A stretch of 40,001 nt of DNA from assembly GCA_003509545.1 (NCBI GenBank), contig DOLC01000103.1:1-40001 (forward strand), read 5' to 3'. This DNA comes from Peptococcaceae bacterium (lineage in GTDB: Bacteria; Bacillota; DSM-521; Neomoorellales; Neomoorellaceae). Numbering within the stretch: the first letter of the stretch is position 1; each line of letters begins with the position of its first letter. Under the pieces are notes generated by a model. The model saw only the letters and a program-made list of their open reading frames with translations, did not search any database and had not been told where the DNA came from. Both the position numbers and the translations under genes were made by a program. This document shows positions 32,250 through 40,001 of this stretch, one piece after another.

Positions 32250-32906
32250 TTAAGCCTCGTGATAAGCCTTCAAAGTGCGCCGGAAGGCCAGGTTAAAGGT
32301 CAGGATTTCCAAATTAACGGTCAGGTCGACGTTGCGGACTTCGATATGGCTCGGGACATTGATAACCCGCGGGGCAAAATTGAGAATACCGCGGATGGAG
32401 GTTTTGGCCAGCTCGTCGGCCACAAATTGGGCCTGGTCGGCCGGCACGGCAATAATAGCTATTTGGGCCTTCTCCCTCTCGATTATTTCGGCCAGCCTAT
32501 CCATGCTGTAAACTTCAACCCCGTTTAAACGATAGCCGATTTTATGGGGGGCATTGTCAAAAATACCCACGATTTTAAAGCCCCTCTCCCGGAAACCGCC
32601 GTACATGGACAGGGCGGTCCCCAGGTTACCGGCACCGATGATGACCATGGGCCAGGTGGTGTTAAGGCCCAGGATCTTGATGATGTGCCAGTAAAGATCT
32701 TTTACATTGTATCCCACACCCCGGGTACCGAATTCGCCGAAGTAGGCGAGATCCTTGCGCACCTGGGCCGGGCTCACCCCAACCCCTTCCGCAATTTCTC
32801 CCGACGAGATGGTCACGATTCCTTGGCGGTCGGCCTGGGCTAAGAAACGGGAGTACACCGAAAGCCTGGTGATGGTGGCCTCCGGAACTTTCAGGGTCTT
32901 CATCAT
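32250..32906 (-). CDS. rex: Redox-sensing transcriptional repressor Rex
   Basis: This 218-residue repressor senses the NADH/NAD+ ratio. It has an N-terminal winged helix (RLSVYSRFLAQADRQG, SSGEIAEGVGVSPAQVRKDLAYFGEFGTRGVGYNV) and a Rossmann domain with GAGNLGTALS. High NADH releases it from fermentation and respiration promoters. The ATG pair at 32906/32903 follows GGGGGGA. It lies between folC and maf, a common Firmicutes position. Confidence 0.96.
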   Translation of the reverse strand: MMKTLKVPEATITRLSVYSRFLAQADRQGIVTISSGEIAEGVGVSPAQVRKDLAYFGEFGTRGVGYNVKDLYWHIIKILGLNTTWPMVIIGAGNLGTALSMYGGFRERGFKIVGIFDNAPHKIGYRLNGVEVYSMDRLAEIIEREKAQIAIIAVPADQAQFVADELAKTSIRGILNFAPRVINVPSHIEVRNVDLTVNLEILTFNLAFRRTLKAYHEA

Positions 32907-32967
32907 CTGGAAATCCCCCCTGCTTCAGTTTAAACCTTTTGCGCAAGGTCCGATTTTGTCCTATTCG

Positions 32968-34290
32968 CTATTTAACGGCGAAATCCTCTTTTTTCTTCAT
33001 TAGAAACCATTCCCTGGCCTCAGCCACCATGTACAAAGATCCGGTAGCGCAAATCAAGTCCTCAGGCCCTGCCAGACCCATAGCTGTTTCCATGGCCTGG
33101 GATATGTGCCTGATAATCTGAACGTGGGGAGTAAAGCGCCGTGCATGAAGGCCTAAAACCTTCCAATCACCGGCCCGCGGATTGTTGGGCCGGGTTATGA
33201 TGACCGCCTGGGCCAGGGGGACCAAGGTGGCCACCACCTTTTCCCTCTCTTTGTCGGCCAGCATGCCTAAAACCAGGATCAGGCGCCGGTGGGGAAATAG
33301 CTCTTCCAGGGAGCGCTTCAGGGCCAGGGCTCCGTCGTAGTTATGAGCCCCGTCCAGGACCACCAGGGGGCGGCGGTTAACTATCTCCAGGCGGCCCGGC
33401 CAGAAGGCCCGGTCCAACCCTTCTCGGATATGTTCCTCCGGGATATCCAGGTTATGGTGGAGCCGCGCCGCCTCCACTGCCGCCACCGCCAGGGCGGCGT
33501 TGCCCAACTGGTGACGGCCCAACAGGGGCACCTGTAATCCGGCATAAGCCCGGTCCATTCCCTCCCAGTCCATCCGTCCTCCCCTAGAGGATACCTCGAG
33601 GGGATTATAGTTAAACTCTTTTCCCAGCCGATAGAGAACGGCCCCCTTCCGGCGGCATCTCGCCTCGATAACCTCTAAGGCCTCGGCCTTATCCGCGCCG
33701 GTGACCACTACCCCCCCATCCTTAATGATGCCCGCCTTTTCCCGGGCAATTTCGGCCAGGGTATGGCCCAAATAATCCATGTGATCGAAACCCACGTTGG
33801 TAATTACACTGACCATGGAGGAGGGAATCACATTGGTCGAATCAAAGGAGCCTCCCAGCCCGACTTCCAGGACCACGTAATCCGCCCTTACCTCGTCAAA
33901 ATAGTAGAGGGCTATGGCCGTGCTTACTTCGAACTCGGTGGGATGCTCATGACCCTCCCTTACCATCCCGTCCAGGAGGGGACGCATGCGGGTGAGGATC
34001 TCGGCCACGTGTTCCCGCCGTATTTCCCGGCCGTCCAGGCGGATGCGTTCGATATAGCTATGGAGGTGAGGGGAGGTAAAGAGTCCCACCCGGTAACCGG
34101 CAGCCTGCAGGATGGCCGCCACCATGGCCGCTACCGAACCTTTACCGTTGGTCCCCCCGATATGAAAAAAACGGAGCCGGCGGTGGGGGTTGCCCAGCCG
34201 CTCCAGCAGCTCCTCCATGCGACCTAAGCCCAGATTAACACCGAATTTAGTAAGGTCCCGCAAATATGCCAGGGCTTGAGGGTAATCCAA
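32968..34290 (-). CDS. folC: Bifunctional folylpolyglutamate synthase / dihydrofolate synthase
   Basis: This 440-residue Mur-ligase-family enzyme adds glutamate to dihydropteroate or tetrahydrofolate. The P-loop GGTNGKGSVAAM is near residues 45-56, and the conserved GLGGSFDSTNVIPSSMVSVITNVGFDHMDYLG and VLDGAHNYDGA segments are present. The start is TTG behind GAGGTGAAG. It follows valS, as in many Firmicutes. Tetrahydrofolate is also central to acetogenic carbon metabolism, if the organism is an acetogen. Confidence 0.95.
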   Translation of the reverse strand: MDYPQALAYLRDLTKFGVNLGLGRMEELLERLGNPHRRLRFFHIGGTNGKGSVAAMVAAILQAAGYRVGLFTSPHLHSYIERIRLDGREIRREHVAEILTRMRPLLDGMVREGHEHPTEFEVSTAIALYYFDEVRADYVVLEVGLGGSFDSTNVIPSSMVSVITNVGFDHMDYLGHTLAEIAREKAGIIKDGGVVVTGADKAEALEVIEARCRRKGAVLYRLGKEFNYNPLEVSSRGGRMDWEGMDRAYAGLQVPLLGRHQLGNAALAVAAVEAARLHHNLDIPEEHIREGLDRAFWPGRLEIVNRRPLVVLDGAHNYDGALALKRSLEELFPHRRLILVLGMLADKEREKVVATLVPLAQAVIITRPNNPRAGDWKVLGLHARRFTPHVQIIRHISQAMETAMGLAGPEDLICATGSLYMVAEAREWFLMKKKEDFAVK

Positions 34291-34411
34291 GCTTCTTCAC
34301 CTCGAAATGTCTAGAACGTCTGGCCCTAGAGATATAGGACGGTATCGGGTAGCCCAGCGTCAGCTACAGCCGGCCGGGCCGAAACCGGCAAACCACCAGA
34401 GAGAGGCCCCC

Positions 34412-37066
34412 TCAGAAACCCCTTAAAGACCGCAGGCGGCCCGCCAGGGTTTCCCCTTTACCCACCAGTTCCTTTTCTTTAGCCCTTTCCTTGGCCACCA
34501 CTTCTTCCGGCGCCTTGGCCACAAAGTCGGGTTTGGCGAGCTTGCGGCGCACCTGTTCTAGCTCCCTCTGTACGGCGGTCAGCTCCTTTTCCAGCCGGGC
34601 TATTTCCTTCTGGAAATCCACCAACCCCTCCAGGGGTAGATAGATTTCCACTCCGGCGGTAACTGCCGTAGCCGCCTTAACAGGGGGCTCTTCCAGGGCT
34701 GCTGCTAATTCCACGGGTTCGGCCCGGGCCAGGTTCGTCAGGTATTCCCGGGCCTCTTCTAAAATACGCCTTGTAGCGTCGGACGGGGCGACCAGTAGGA
34801 CCCGGGCCTTGCGGCCGGGGGCTACCCGCATCTCACTACGCAAATTGCGGATGGCCCGGATCACCTCTATAATCAGCGTCATGGCCTTTTCCGCTTCGGC
34901 GTCGCGGGATTCCGGCCGGGCCTGGGGCCAGGGGCTCACCATGATGCTGGACCTTTCGCCGGGGAGATGGTGCCATATTTCTTCGGTAATAAAGGGCATG
35001 AAGGGATGCAGCAACTTTAGACTGGTCTCCAGCACCTCTACCAGCACGTGCTGGGCCGTAGCCTTGGCAGCCGGGTCCTCACTGTAGAGGCGGCCTTTGG
35101 CCAGCTCAATATACCAGTCGCAGAACTCGTCCCAGAAAAAGTCATAGATAACCCGCGCCGCCTCGCCTATCTCATACTCCTCTAAATTGGCGCTAACCTG
35201 CTCTACAACCCCGGCCAGGCGGCTCAAAATCCAGCGATCGGCCAAGGTATAGGGTGCCCTTTCCCGTTCCGGGTCGTAATCCTTTAGGTTCAATAAGACA
35301 AAACGGGCGGCATTCCAGATCTTGTTGCAGAAGTTGCGGGTGCTTTCCAGGCGTTCCGGGTGAAAGCGGAGGTCGTTGCCCGGCGTATTGCCGGTGACCA
35401 GCATAAAGCGCAGGGTGTCGGCCCCGTATTCGTCTATAACTTCCATGGGATCTACGCCGTTACCCAGGGATTTGCTCATCTTGCGCCCCAGGGCATCCAG
35501 AACCAGGCCGTGAATGAGGACCTCCCGGAAGGGAACATCCTCCATAAATTCCAGGCCCATAAAGATCATGCGGGCCACCCAGAAGAAGATGATATCCCGA
35601 CCGGTTACCAGCACCGAAGTGGGGTAATAAAGCTCCAGATCCCGGGTTTTCTCAGGCCACCCCATGGTAGAGAAGGGCCACAGGGCCGAGCTGAACCAGG
35701 TATCCAGCACGTCGGGATCTTGTTCCAAGGCCGTACTGCAGCAGGAAGGGCACTCCTCCGGGTCGGCGGTACTGCAAATGACTTCCCCGCACTGCTGGCA
35801 GTACCACACGGGAATGCGGTGACCCCACCACAGTTGGCGGGAAATACACCAGTCGCGGATGTTCTCCAGCCAGTTGAGGTAGATTTTGGTGAAGCGCTCC
35901 GGCACGAAGCGCACCCGTCCTTCCCGGGCGGCGCGGATGGCGGGTTCCGCCAGGGGCTTCATGCGCACGAACCACTGGGGCGAAACCAGGGGTTCGATAG
36001 TTGTATCGCAACGGTAACAGTGGCCCACGGCGTGGGCATGCTCTTCTACTTTCACCAGGTAACCCAGGCGTTCCAGATCCTCAACCACCCTCCGGCGGCA
36101 GGCATACCGCTCCATGCCGGCGTACGGCCCGGCTTCCGCCGTCATGGCGGCATCTTTGCCGATGACGGTAACGGCCGGCAGGCCATGCCGCTGGCCGATC
36201 TCGAAGTCGTTAGGATCGTGGGCCGGGGTAATCTTTACCGCGCCGGTCCCGAAATTGGGGTCCACATATTCATCGGCGATTACCGGTATCTCCCGGTTGA
36301 CGAGGGGTAGGATGAGGGTGGCGCCGATGTATTGGCAGTACCGTTCGTCGTCCGGATGCACGGCCACCGCCGTATCTCCCAGCATAGTCTCCGGACGGGT
36401 GGTGGCCACCACAATGCCGCCCGGCCGGTCTTTAAAAGGATAACGTATATACCAAAGGTGCCCGGCCTCTTCCTGGTGTTCTACTTCGATGTCGGAAATA
36501 GTGGTCTGGCAGCGCGGGCACCAATTGATGATGTAATTGCCGCGGTAAATCAACCCCTTCTCAAAGAGGCGCACGAAAACCTCCCTAACGGCCCGGGAGC
36601 AACCTTCGTCCATGGTAAAGCGTTCCCGGCTCCAGTCACAGGAAGCGCCGAGCCTCCGTAGCTGTTGGGTAATGCGCGCGCCGTACTGTTCCTTCCAGGC
36701 CCACACCCGCTCCAGAAACTCTTCCCGGCCCAGATCGTACTTGCTCAACCCCTCCTTGGCCAGCTCCTCCTCCACCCGGGCCTGGGTGGCTATCCCTGCA
36801 TGGTCGGTCCCCGGGATCCAGAGGGTAGCATCCCCCCGCATGCGGTGCCAGCGGACCAGGATATCCTGGAGGGTGTTATCTAAAGCATGTCCCAGGTGCA
36901 GGCTGCCGGTGACATTGGGCGGCGGCATGACTATGCTGAAGGTGGGCCGCCCGGCCGCTTTCTCCCGCGGCCCGCAGAAATAACCTGCCTTTTCCCACAC
37001 GGGGTACCATTTCCGTTCAACCTCTTTAGGTGAATAGACCGAGGGCAATGAAACTGCCGAAGGCAC
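34412..37066 (-). CDS. valS: Valyl-tRNA synthetase
   Basis: This 884-residue class I aminoacyl-tRNA synthetase charges tRNA-Val and edits threonine. Signature sequences are PPPNVTGSLHLGHAL (HIGH) and GRKMSKSLGNG (KMSKS). A CxxC zinc-knuckle-like pair lies near CQQCGEVICSTADPEECPSC. The C-terminal coiled-coil (LVDFQKEIARLEKELTAVQRELEQVRRKLAK) is typical. The start is GTG with AAGGAGG upstream. A promoter and terminator lie in the leader, but there is no T-box. Confidence 0.98.
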   Translation of the reverse strand: MPSAVSLPSVYSPKEVERKWYPVWEKAGYFCGPREKAAGRPTFSIVMPPPNVTGSLHLGHALDNTLQDILVRWHRMRGDATLWIPGTDHAGIATQARVEEELAKEGLSKYDLGREEFLERVWAWKEQYGARITQQLRRLGASCDWSRERFTMDEGCSRAVREVFVRLFEKGLIYRGNYIINWCPRCQTTISDIEVEHQEEAGHLWYIRYPFKDRPGGIVVATTRPETMLGDTAVAVHPDDERYCQYIGATLILPLVNREIPVIADEYVDPNFGTGAVKITPAHDPNDFEIGQRHGLPAVTVIGKDAAMTAEAGPYAGMERYACRRRVVEDLERLGYLVKVEEHAHAVGHCYRCDTTIEPLVSPQWFVRMKPLAEPAIRAAREGRVRFVPERFTKIYLNWLENIRDWCISRQLWWGHRIPVWYCQQCGEVICSTADPEECPSCCSTALEQDPDVLDTWFSSALWPFSTMGWPEKTRDLELYYPTSVLVTGRDIIFFWVARMIFMGLEFMEDVPFREVLIHGLVLDALGRKMSKSLGNGVDPMEVIDEYGADTLRFMLVTGNTPGNDLRFHPERLESTRNFCNKIWNAARFVLLNLKDYDPERERAPYTLADRWILSRLAGVVEQVSANLEEYEIGEAARVIYDFFWDEFCDWYIELAKGRLYSEDPAAKATAQHVLVEVLETSLKLLHPFMPFITEEIWHHLPGERSSIMVSPWPQARPESRDAEAEKAMTLIIEVIRAIRNLRSEMRVAPGRKARVLLVAPSDATRRILEEAREYLTNLARAEPVELAAALEEPPVKAATAVTAGVEIYLPLEGLVDFQKEIARLEKELTAVQRELEQVRRKLAKPDFVAKAPEEVVAKERAKEKELVGKGETLAGRLRSLRGF

Positions 37067-37091
37067 ACCCGTTTCCTCCTTATGCTTTTAG

Positions 37092-37125
37092 AAAAAAACC
37101 CTCATCCGCCCTTGCCGGACGAGGG
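37092..37125 (-). terminator. Intrinsic terminator in the valS leader
   Basis: On the minus strand CCCTCGTCCG pairs with CGGATGAGGG (one G-U pair) around GCAAGGG and is followed by TTTTTTT. It lies directly before the valS ribosome binding site. An alternative hairpin using GTCCGG (37115-37120) with CCGGAC (37140-37145) would exclude it. It may be a leader attenuator or just the end of the upstream transcript. Confidence 0.8.
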
Positions 37126-37149
37126 AATTGGCTATGAAGGTCCGGTAAT

Positions 37150-37179
37150 ATCTTAACGTTTCGGGCCAAACCATGTCAA
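37150..37179 (-). promoter_or_regulatory. Candidate valS promoter
   Basis: TTGACA (37174-37179) and TAAGAT (37150-37155) on the minus strand with 18-nt spacing. Transcription from here would begin near 37143, just upstream of the terminator. Confidence 0.55.
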
Positions 37180-37190
37180 GGGCTGTCGTT

Positions 37191-37256
37191 CCTGGCGCAT
37201 CCCCAGTTTTGATCCTGGCCTGCTTGGCTTCCGCTCGCTCCGGAAACCCTTGCAGG
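37191..37256 (-). repeat. Dispersed repeat family B, copy 2
   Basis: Read on the minus strand it contains GAGCGGAAGCCAAGCAG followed by a GATCA block, TGGGGATG and GCGCCAG. It matches the copy at 131-177 at 40 of 47 positions and aligns with the partial copy at the right edge. Confidence 0.7.
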
Positions 37257-37473
37257 CCCAACTTTCCCTCAGCCTCCAGCTTTGGCGGGGTTCCCGGCAA
37301 ATTCGTCAAAATCCTGTCTCCGTTGCCGGCCACAGGCCCCTTTCGGCCTCGGTCCCGCCTCTGCTTTGGACTTCGTGAAGTTTGGCAGCCGCGAAGGCTT
37401 GCTCGCTCCCTCGCAGGCCCAGGCGGGCCTCTACCGCCAAAGGTAAGGATACATCAGCCGTCGTTCCCGGCTG

Positions 37474-39870
37474 CTAGTTGCTAAGCGTGGATGATACCGG
37501 GCCGGCATCTGCCGGAGCCTCGGCGTAATCGCCGCGTTCCTGCCGGCCTTTGTCCGCCGGATGGACACGTTGAACCAGGGCCTCTTTGAGCACTTCGTCC
37601 ATATGGTCTACCAGCACGAATTTTATCTTACGCTTTACCTGGGGGGGTATTTCCTCCAGATTCTTGGCATTATCCCGGGGGAGGATAACGGTTTTCATCC
37701 CCGCCCGGCGGGCGGCCAGCACCTTTTCTTTTATCCCTCCTACCGCCAGCACCCTGCCCCGCAGGGTTATTTCCCCGGTCATGGCAACGTCGCTACGTAC
37801 CGGAACCCCCATCAAGGCCGAAGCCATGGCCGTGGCCATGGTTATACCGGCCGAAGGGCCGTCTTTAGGAATGGCCCCTTCCGGCACGTGGATGTGGACG
37901 TCGCATTTTTCGTGGAAGTCGGGGGCCAGCCCGAGATCTGCTGCCCGCGACCGCAGATAGCTAAAGCCTGCGTAGGCCGATTCCTTCATAACCTCTCCCA
38001 GCTTACCGGTCAGGGTCAGATTACCCTTCCCGTTTAAGACGGTGGCCTCCACATTGAGGACCTCGCCGCCCACTTCCGTCCAGGCGAGTCCCCGGGCCAC
38101 ACCGATTACTTCCGCCTCTTCGGCTGCAGTATGGCGGTAGCGGGGGACGCCCAAAAAGGTGTCCACGTTTTGAGCCGTCACCTTGACGGCTTCGGCCTTT
38201 CCGCTCACAATGTCGCGGGCCGTCTTGCGGCACAGGGTGGCTATCTGGCGTTCAAGACTCCGCACCCCCGCCTCCTTGGTATACTCCCGTATAATCCGGC
38301 GGAGGGCGTTCTCCGAAATAACCAGCTGGTTCGCCTTCAGCCCGTGCTCCTTAATCTGCTTGGGGATAAGATGGAGCTGGGCTATTTTTACTTTTTCTTC
38401 TTCCGTATATCCCGGTATGCGGATGACTTCCATGCGGTCCAGCAGAGGCCGGGGAATGGAGTATTCCACATTGGCCGTAGTAATAAACATTACCTTGGAA
38501 AGATCAAAGGGTGCCTCAATATAATGGTCGCTGAACATATAGTTCTGCTCCGGGTCCAATACTTCCAAAAGGGCCGACGCCGGATCGCCCCGGAAGTCGC
38601 TGCTCATTTTATCGATCTCATCCAGCAAGAACACAGGGTTTTTGCTGCCCGCCTGCTTCATCCCCTGGATGATGCGTCCGGGTAGGGCGCCAACATAAGT
38701 GCGCCGGTGACCGCGTATTTCCGCCTCGTCCCGCACTCCCCCGAGGGAAATGCGGACGAATCTGCGCTGGAGGGCCCGGGCAATGGACTTGGCCAGAGAA
38801 GTTTTCCCCACCCCCGGCGGCCCCACAAAGCACAGGATAGGCCCGCGCATCTTCTTGGCCAGCTTGCGAATGGCCAGATATTCGAGGATACGCTCCTTAA
38901 CCTCTTCCAGGCCGTAATGGTCCTCATTTAGAATCCTTTCCGCCGCGTTGATATCCAGGCGGTCCCTGGTTTCCGTCTGCCAGGGCAGGGCCAGCAACCA
39001 GTCCAGGTAGTTGCGCACCACGGTGGCTTCCGCAGCCATGGGCGGCATTTTCTCCAGCCGCTCCACTTCTTTAAGGGCCCTCTCTTCTATCTCCTTGGGG
39101 AGTTTCGCCCTGGCAATCCTTTCCCGCAACTCTTCGGCCTCGGCCAGGCGTTCGTCTTTTTCGCCCAACTCCTTCTGGATGGCCTTGATCTGTTCCCGCA
39201 GGTAGTACTCCTTCTGGGTCTTCTCCATCTGCTTGCGGACCCGCAGGTTGATCTTGCGTTCCAGCTCCAGGATTTCCTTTTCCCTGGCCAGTATCTCGCA
39301 CAGGAGCTCCAACCGCCGCCGGACGTCCACGGCCTCCAGGATGGCCTGTTTGTCAACCAGTTTTAGCGTTAAGTGAGAGGCAATAACATCCGCCATCCTC
39401 CCCGGCTCTTCCAAGTTCACCACCGCGACTACGGTCTCCGGCGGGATCTTCTTGGACATCTTCACATAATGCTCGAATTCGTTGATGAGAGTCCGCGTTA
39501 AAGCGTCGAGTTCGTTGTCGGACGGGACCTCGTCGACATATTCCTCAATTTCAACGGAAAAATAAGGATCGTAACCGAGGTAACGGACGATCATGCCGCG
39601 CCGCAACCCCTCTACCAGTATCCTTATGGTCCCTCCGGGTAACTTCAGCAACTGTTTGATCTCGGCCACCGTCCCGGTGGTGTAAATATCCTCTTGCCCA
39701 GGCTCATCAGTTTGGGCTTCCTTTTGCATGGCCAGGAAAATAACCCTGTCCCGGATCATGGCCGCCTCGATAGCGTTAACTGAACGCTCGCGCCCCACGT
39801 CCAGATGGAGTACGGTATATGGAAAAACAATAACTCCCCGTAAGGGAAGCAAAGGAATAGTCCGCGTCAA
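37474..39870 (-). CDS. lon: ATP-dependent protease Lon (LonA)
   Basis: This 798-residue LonA degrades misfolded and regulatory proteins. It has the N-terminal LON substrate domain (about 1-200), a coiled-coil region, an AAA+ module with Walker A GPPGVGKTS near residue 350 and Walker B VFLLDEIDKM, and a C-terminal peptidase domain with S673 (KDGPSAG) and K716 as the catalytic dyad. The start is TTG after GGAGGTG at good spacing. A promoter (TTGCGG, 17 nt, TAGAAT) lies upstream. Confidence 0.98.
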   Translation of the reverse strand: MTRTIPLLPLRGVIVFPYTVLHLDVGRERSVNAIEAAMIRDRVIFLAMQKEAQTDEPGQEDIYTTGTVAEIKQLLKLPGGTIRILVEGLRRGMIVRYLGYDPYFSVEIEEYVDEVPSDNELDALTRTLINEFEHYVKMSKKIPPETVVAVVNLEEPGRMADVIASHLTLKLVDKQAILEAVDVRRRLELLCEILAREKEILELERKINLRVRKQMEKTQKEYYLREQIKAIQKELGEKDERLAEAEELRERIARAKLPKEIEERALKEVERLEKMPPMAAEATVVRNYLDWLLALPWQTETRDRLDINAAERILNEDHYGLEEVKERILEYLAIRKLAKKMRGPILCFVGPPGVGKTSLAKSIARALQRRFVRISLGGVRDEAEIRGHRRTYVGALPGRIIQGMKQAGSKNPVFLLDEIDKMSSDFRGDPASALLEVLDPEQNYMFSDHYIEAPFDLSKVMFITTANVEYSIPRPLLDRMEVIRIPGYTEEEKVKIAQLHLIPKQIKEHGLKANQLVISENALRRIIREYTKEAGVRSLERQIATLCRKTARDIVSGKAEAVKVTAQNVDTFLGVPRYRHTAAEEAEVIGVARGLAWTEVGGEVLNVEATVLNGKGNLTLTGKLGEVMKESAYAGFSYLRSRAADLGLAPDFHEKCDVHIHVPEGAIPKDGPSAGITMATAMASALMGVPVRSDVAMTGEITLRGRVLAVGGIKEKVLAARRAGMKTVILPRDNAKNLEEIPPQVKRKIKFVLVDHMDEVLKEALVQRVHPADKGRQERGDYAEAPADAGPVSSTLSN

Positions 39871-39923
39871 ATTTTACACCTCCAGCTGAGTTGCCCTATT
39901 TCTCCTCTCCGAGTCTTCATTCT

Positions 39924-39952
39924 ATTCTACGAGATATCGCCCCCCTCCGCAA
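39924..39952 (-). promoter_or_regulatory. Candidate lon promoter
   Basis: TTGCGG (39947-39952) and TAGAAT (39924-39929) on the minus strand with 17-nt spacing, about 55 nt upstream of the lon start. No CIRCE-like sequence is seen between the promoter and the start. Confidence 0.55.
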
Positions 39953-39960
39953 TAGGTAAA

Positions 39961-40001
39961 AAGCTGGCGTATCCCCGCTTTTCAGCCTGCTTTGGCTTAC
40001 G
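39961..40001 (-). repeat. Dispersed repeat family B, copy 3 (cut by window edge)
   Basis: Read on the minus strand it contains AAGCCAAAGCAGGC, GGGGATACGCCAG and matching flanks, aligning with copies 1 and 2 with small gaps. It continues beyond the window. It sits immediately upstream of the lon promoter. Confidence 0.55.

Larger units (their letters stand above)
37067..37473. other. 407-bp region between lon and valS
   Basis: The lon-proximal part is GC-rich, with a family B repeat at 37191-37256. The valS-proximal part holds a sigma-A-like promoter and an intrinsic terminator just before the valS ribosome binding site. No gene is convincing; an 81-codon minus-strand frame running through the repeat and leader has no homology I recognise. 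Confidence 0.6.

Noticed and set aside
37067..37190. T-box riboswitch for valS
   Set aside because: The conserved T-box sequence (AGGGTGGNACCGCG) and specifier-loop layout are absent and the leader is too short.
37088..37333. 81-codon minus-strand frame upstream of valS
   Set aside because: It includes repeat B and the valS terminator stem. The peptide similarity to the left-edge frame follows from the DNA repeat.
1..40001. tRNA, rRNA, CRISPR arrays and full insertion sequences
   Set aside because: No cloverleaf, rRNA segment, regular direct-repeat array or transposase gene was found by reading both strands.

Overview
The window is a bacterial chromosome segment in which every credible gene lies on the minus strand, so genes are read from high to low coordinates. 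It looks like a GC-rich, anaerobic, endospore-forming member of the Firmicutes, most like the Moorella/Thermanaeromonas group. The basis is a SpoIVFA/SpoIVFB pair, the redox repressor Rex, CIRCE control of groESL, a class I TPP riboswitch, a tungsten-type aldehyde ferredoxin oxidoreductase, a HydG-type radical SAM enzyme and the Firmicutes order maf-radC-mreBCD-pbp2-minCDE. Genus placement is inference.

Housekeeping half (about 20-40 kb, in transcription order): lon; valS behind a promoter and intrinsic terminator; folC; rex; maf; radC; mreB-mreC-mreD-mrdA; minC-minD-minE; a terminator; rodA; then CIRCE-controlled groES-groEL ending in a strong terminator. This block makes rod shape, places the septum and handles protein quality control. 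MinC is only the C-terminal domain, and mreC/mreD overlap by 89 nt.

Middle (12.6-21.2 kb): a TPP riboswitch with its own terminator precedes a thiazole-only operon, tenI/thiE-like, thiS, thiG and a HydG-type tyrosine lyase standing where thiH is expected. A 104-bp hairpin-rich insertion between 14-bp direct repeats sits between thiS and thiG, and the repeat copy next to thiG supplies its ribosome binding site. Then come spoIVFA-spoIVFB, a 659-bp repeat-filled gap, and the radical SAM pair TIGR03960/TIGR03936 closed by a terminator.

Accessory half (0.26-12.4 kb): a GntR/UTRA regulator is followed by an SDR dehydrogenase whose promoter carries a 9-bp inverted repeat. Next come a ribose-type ABC importer (binding lipoprotein, ATPase, permease), a sugar isomerase/epimerase, a Gfo/Idh/MocA dehydrogenase, a tungsten aldehyde oxidoreductase with a MoaD/ThiS-like small protein, a 2-hydroxyacid dehydrogenase and a zinc alcohol dehydrogenase. 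There is no kinase or aldolase, only oxidoreductases and one epimerase, so this may be a stepwise oxidative route for an imported sugar or polyol in which one oxidation reduces ferredoxin. The substrate cannot be read from the sequence. This cluster is the best candidate for an undescribed pathway.

The intergenic regions share short dispersed GC-rich repeats, called families A, B and C here. They lie at the left edge, at 15.2-15.85 kb, between thiS and thiG, upstream of valS and at the right edge.
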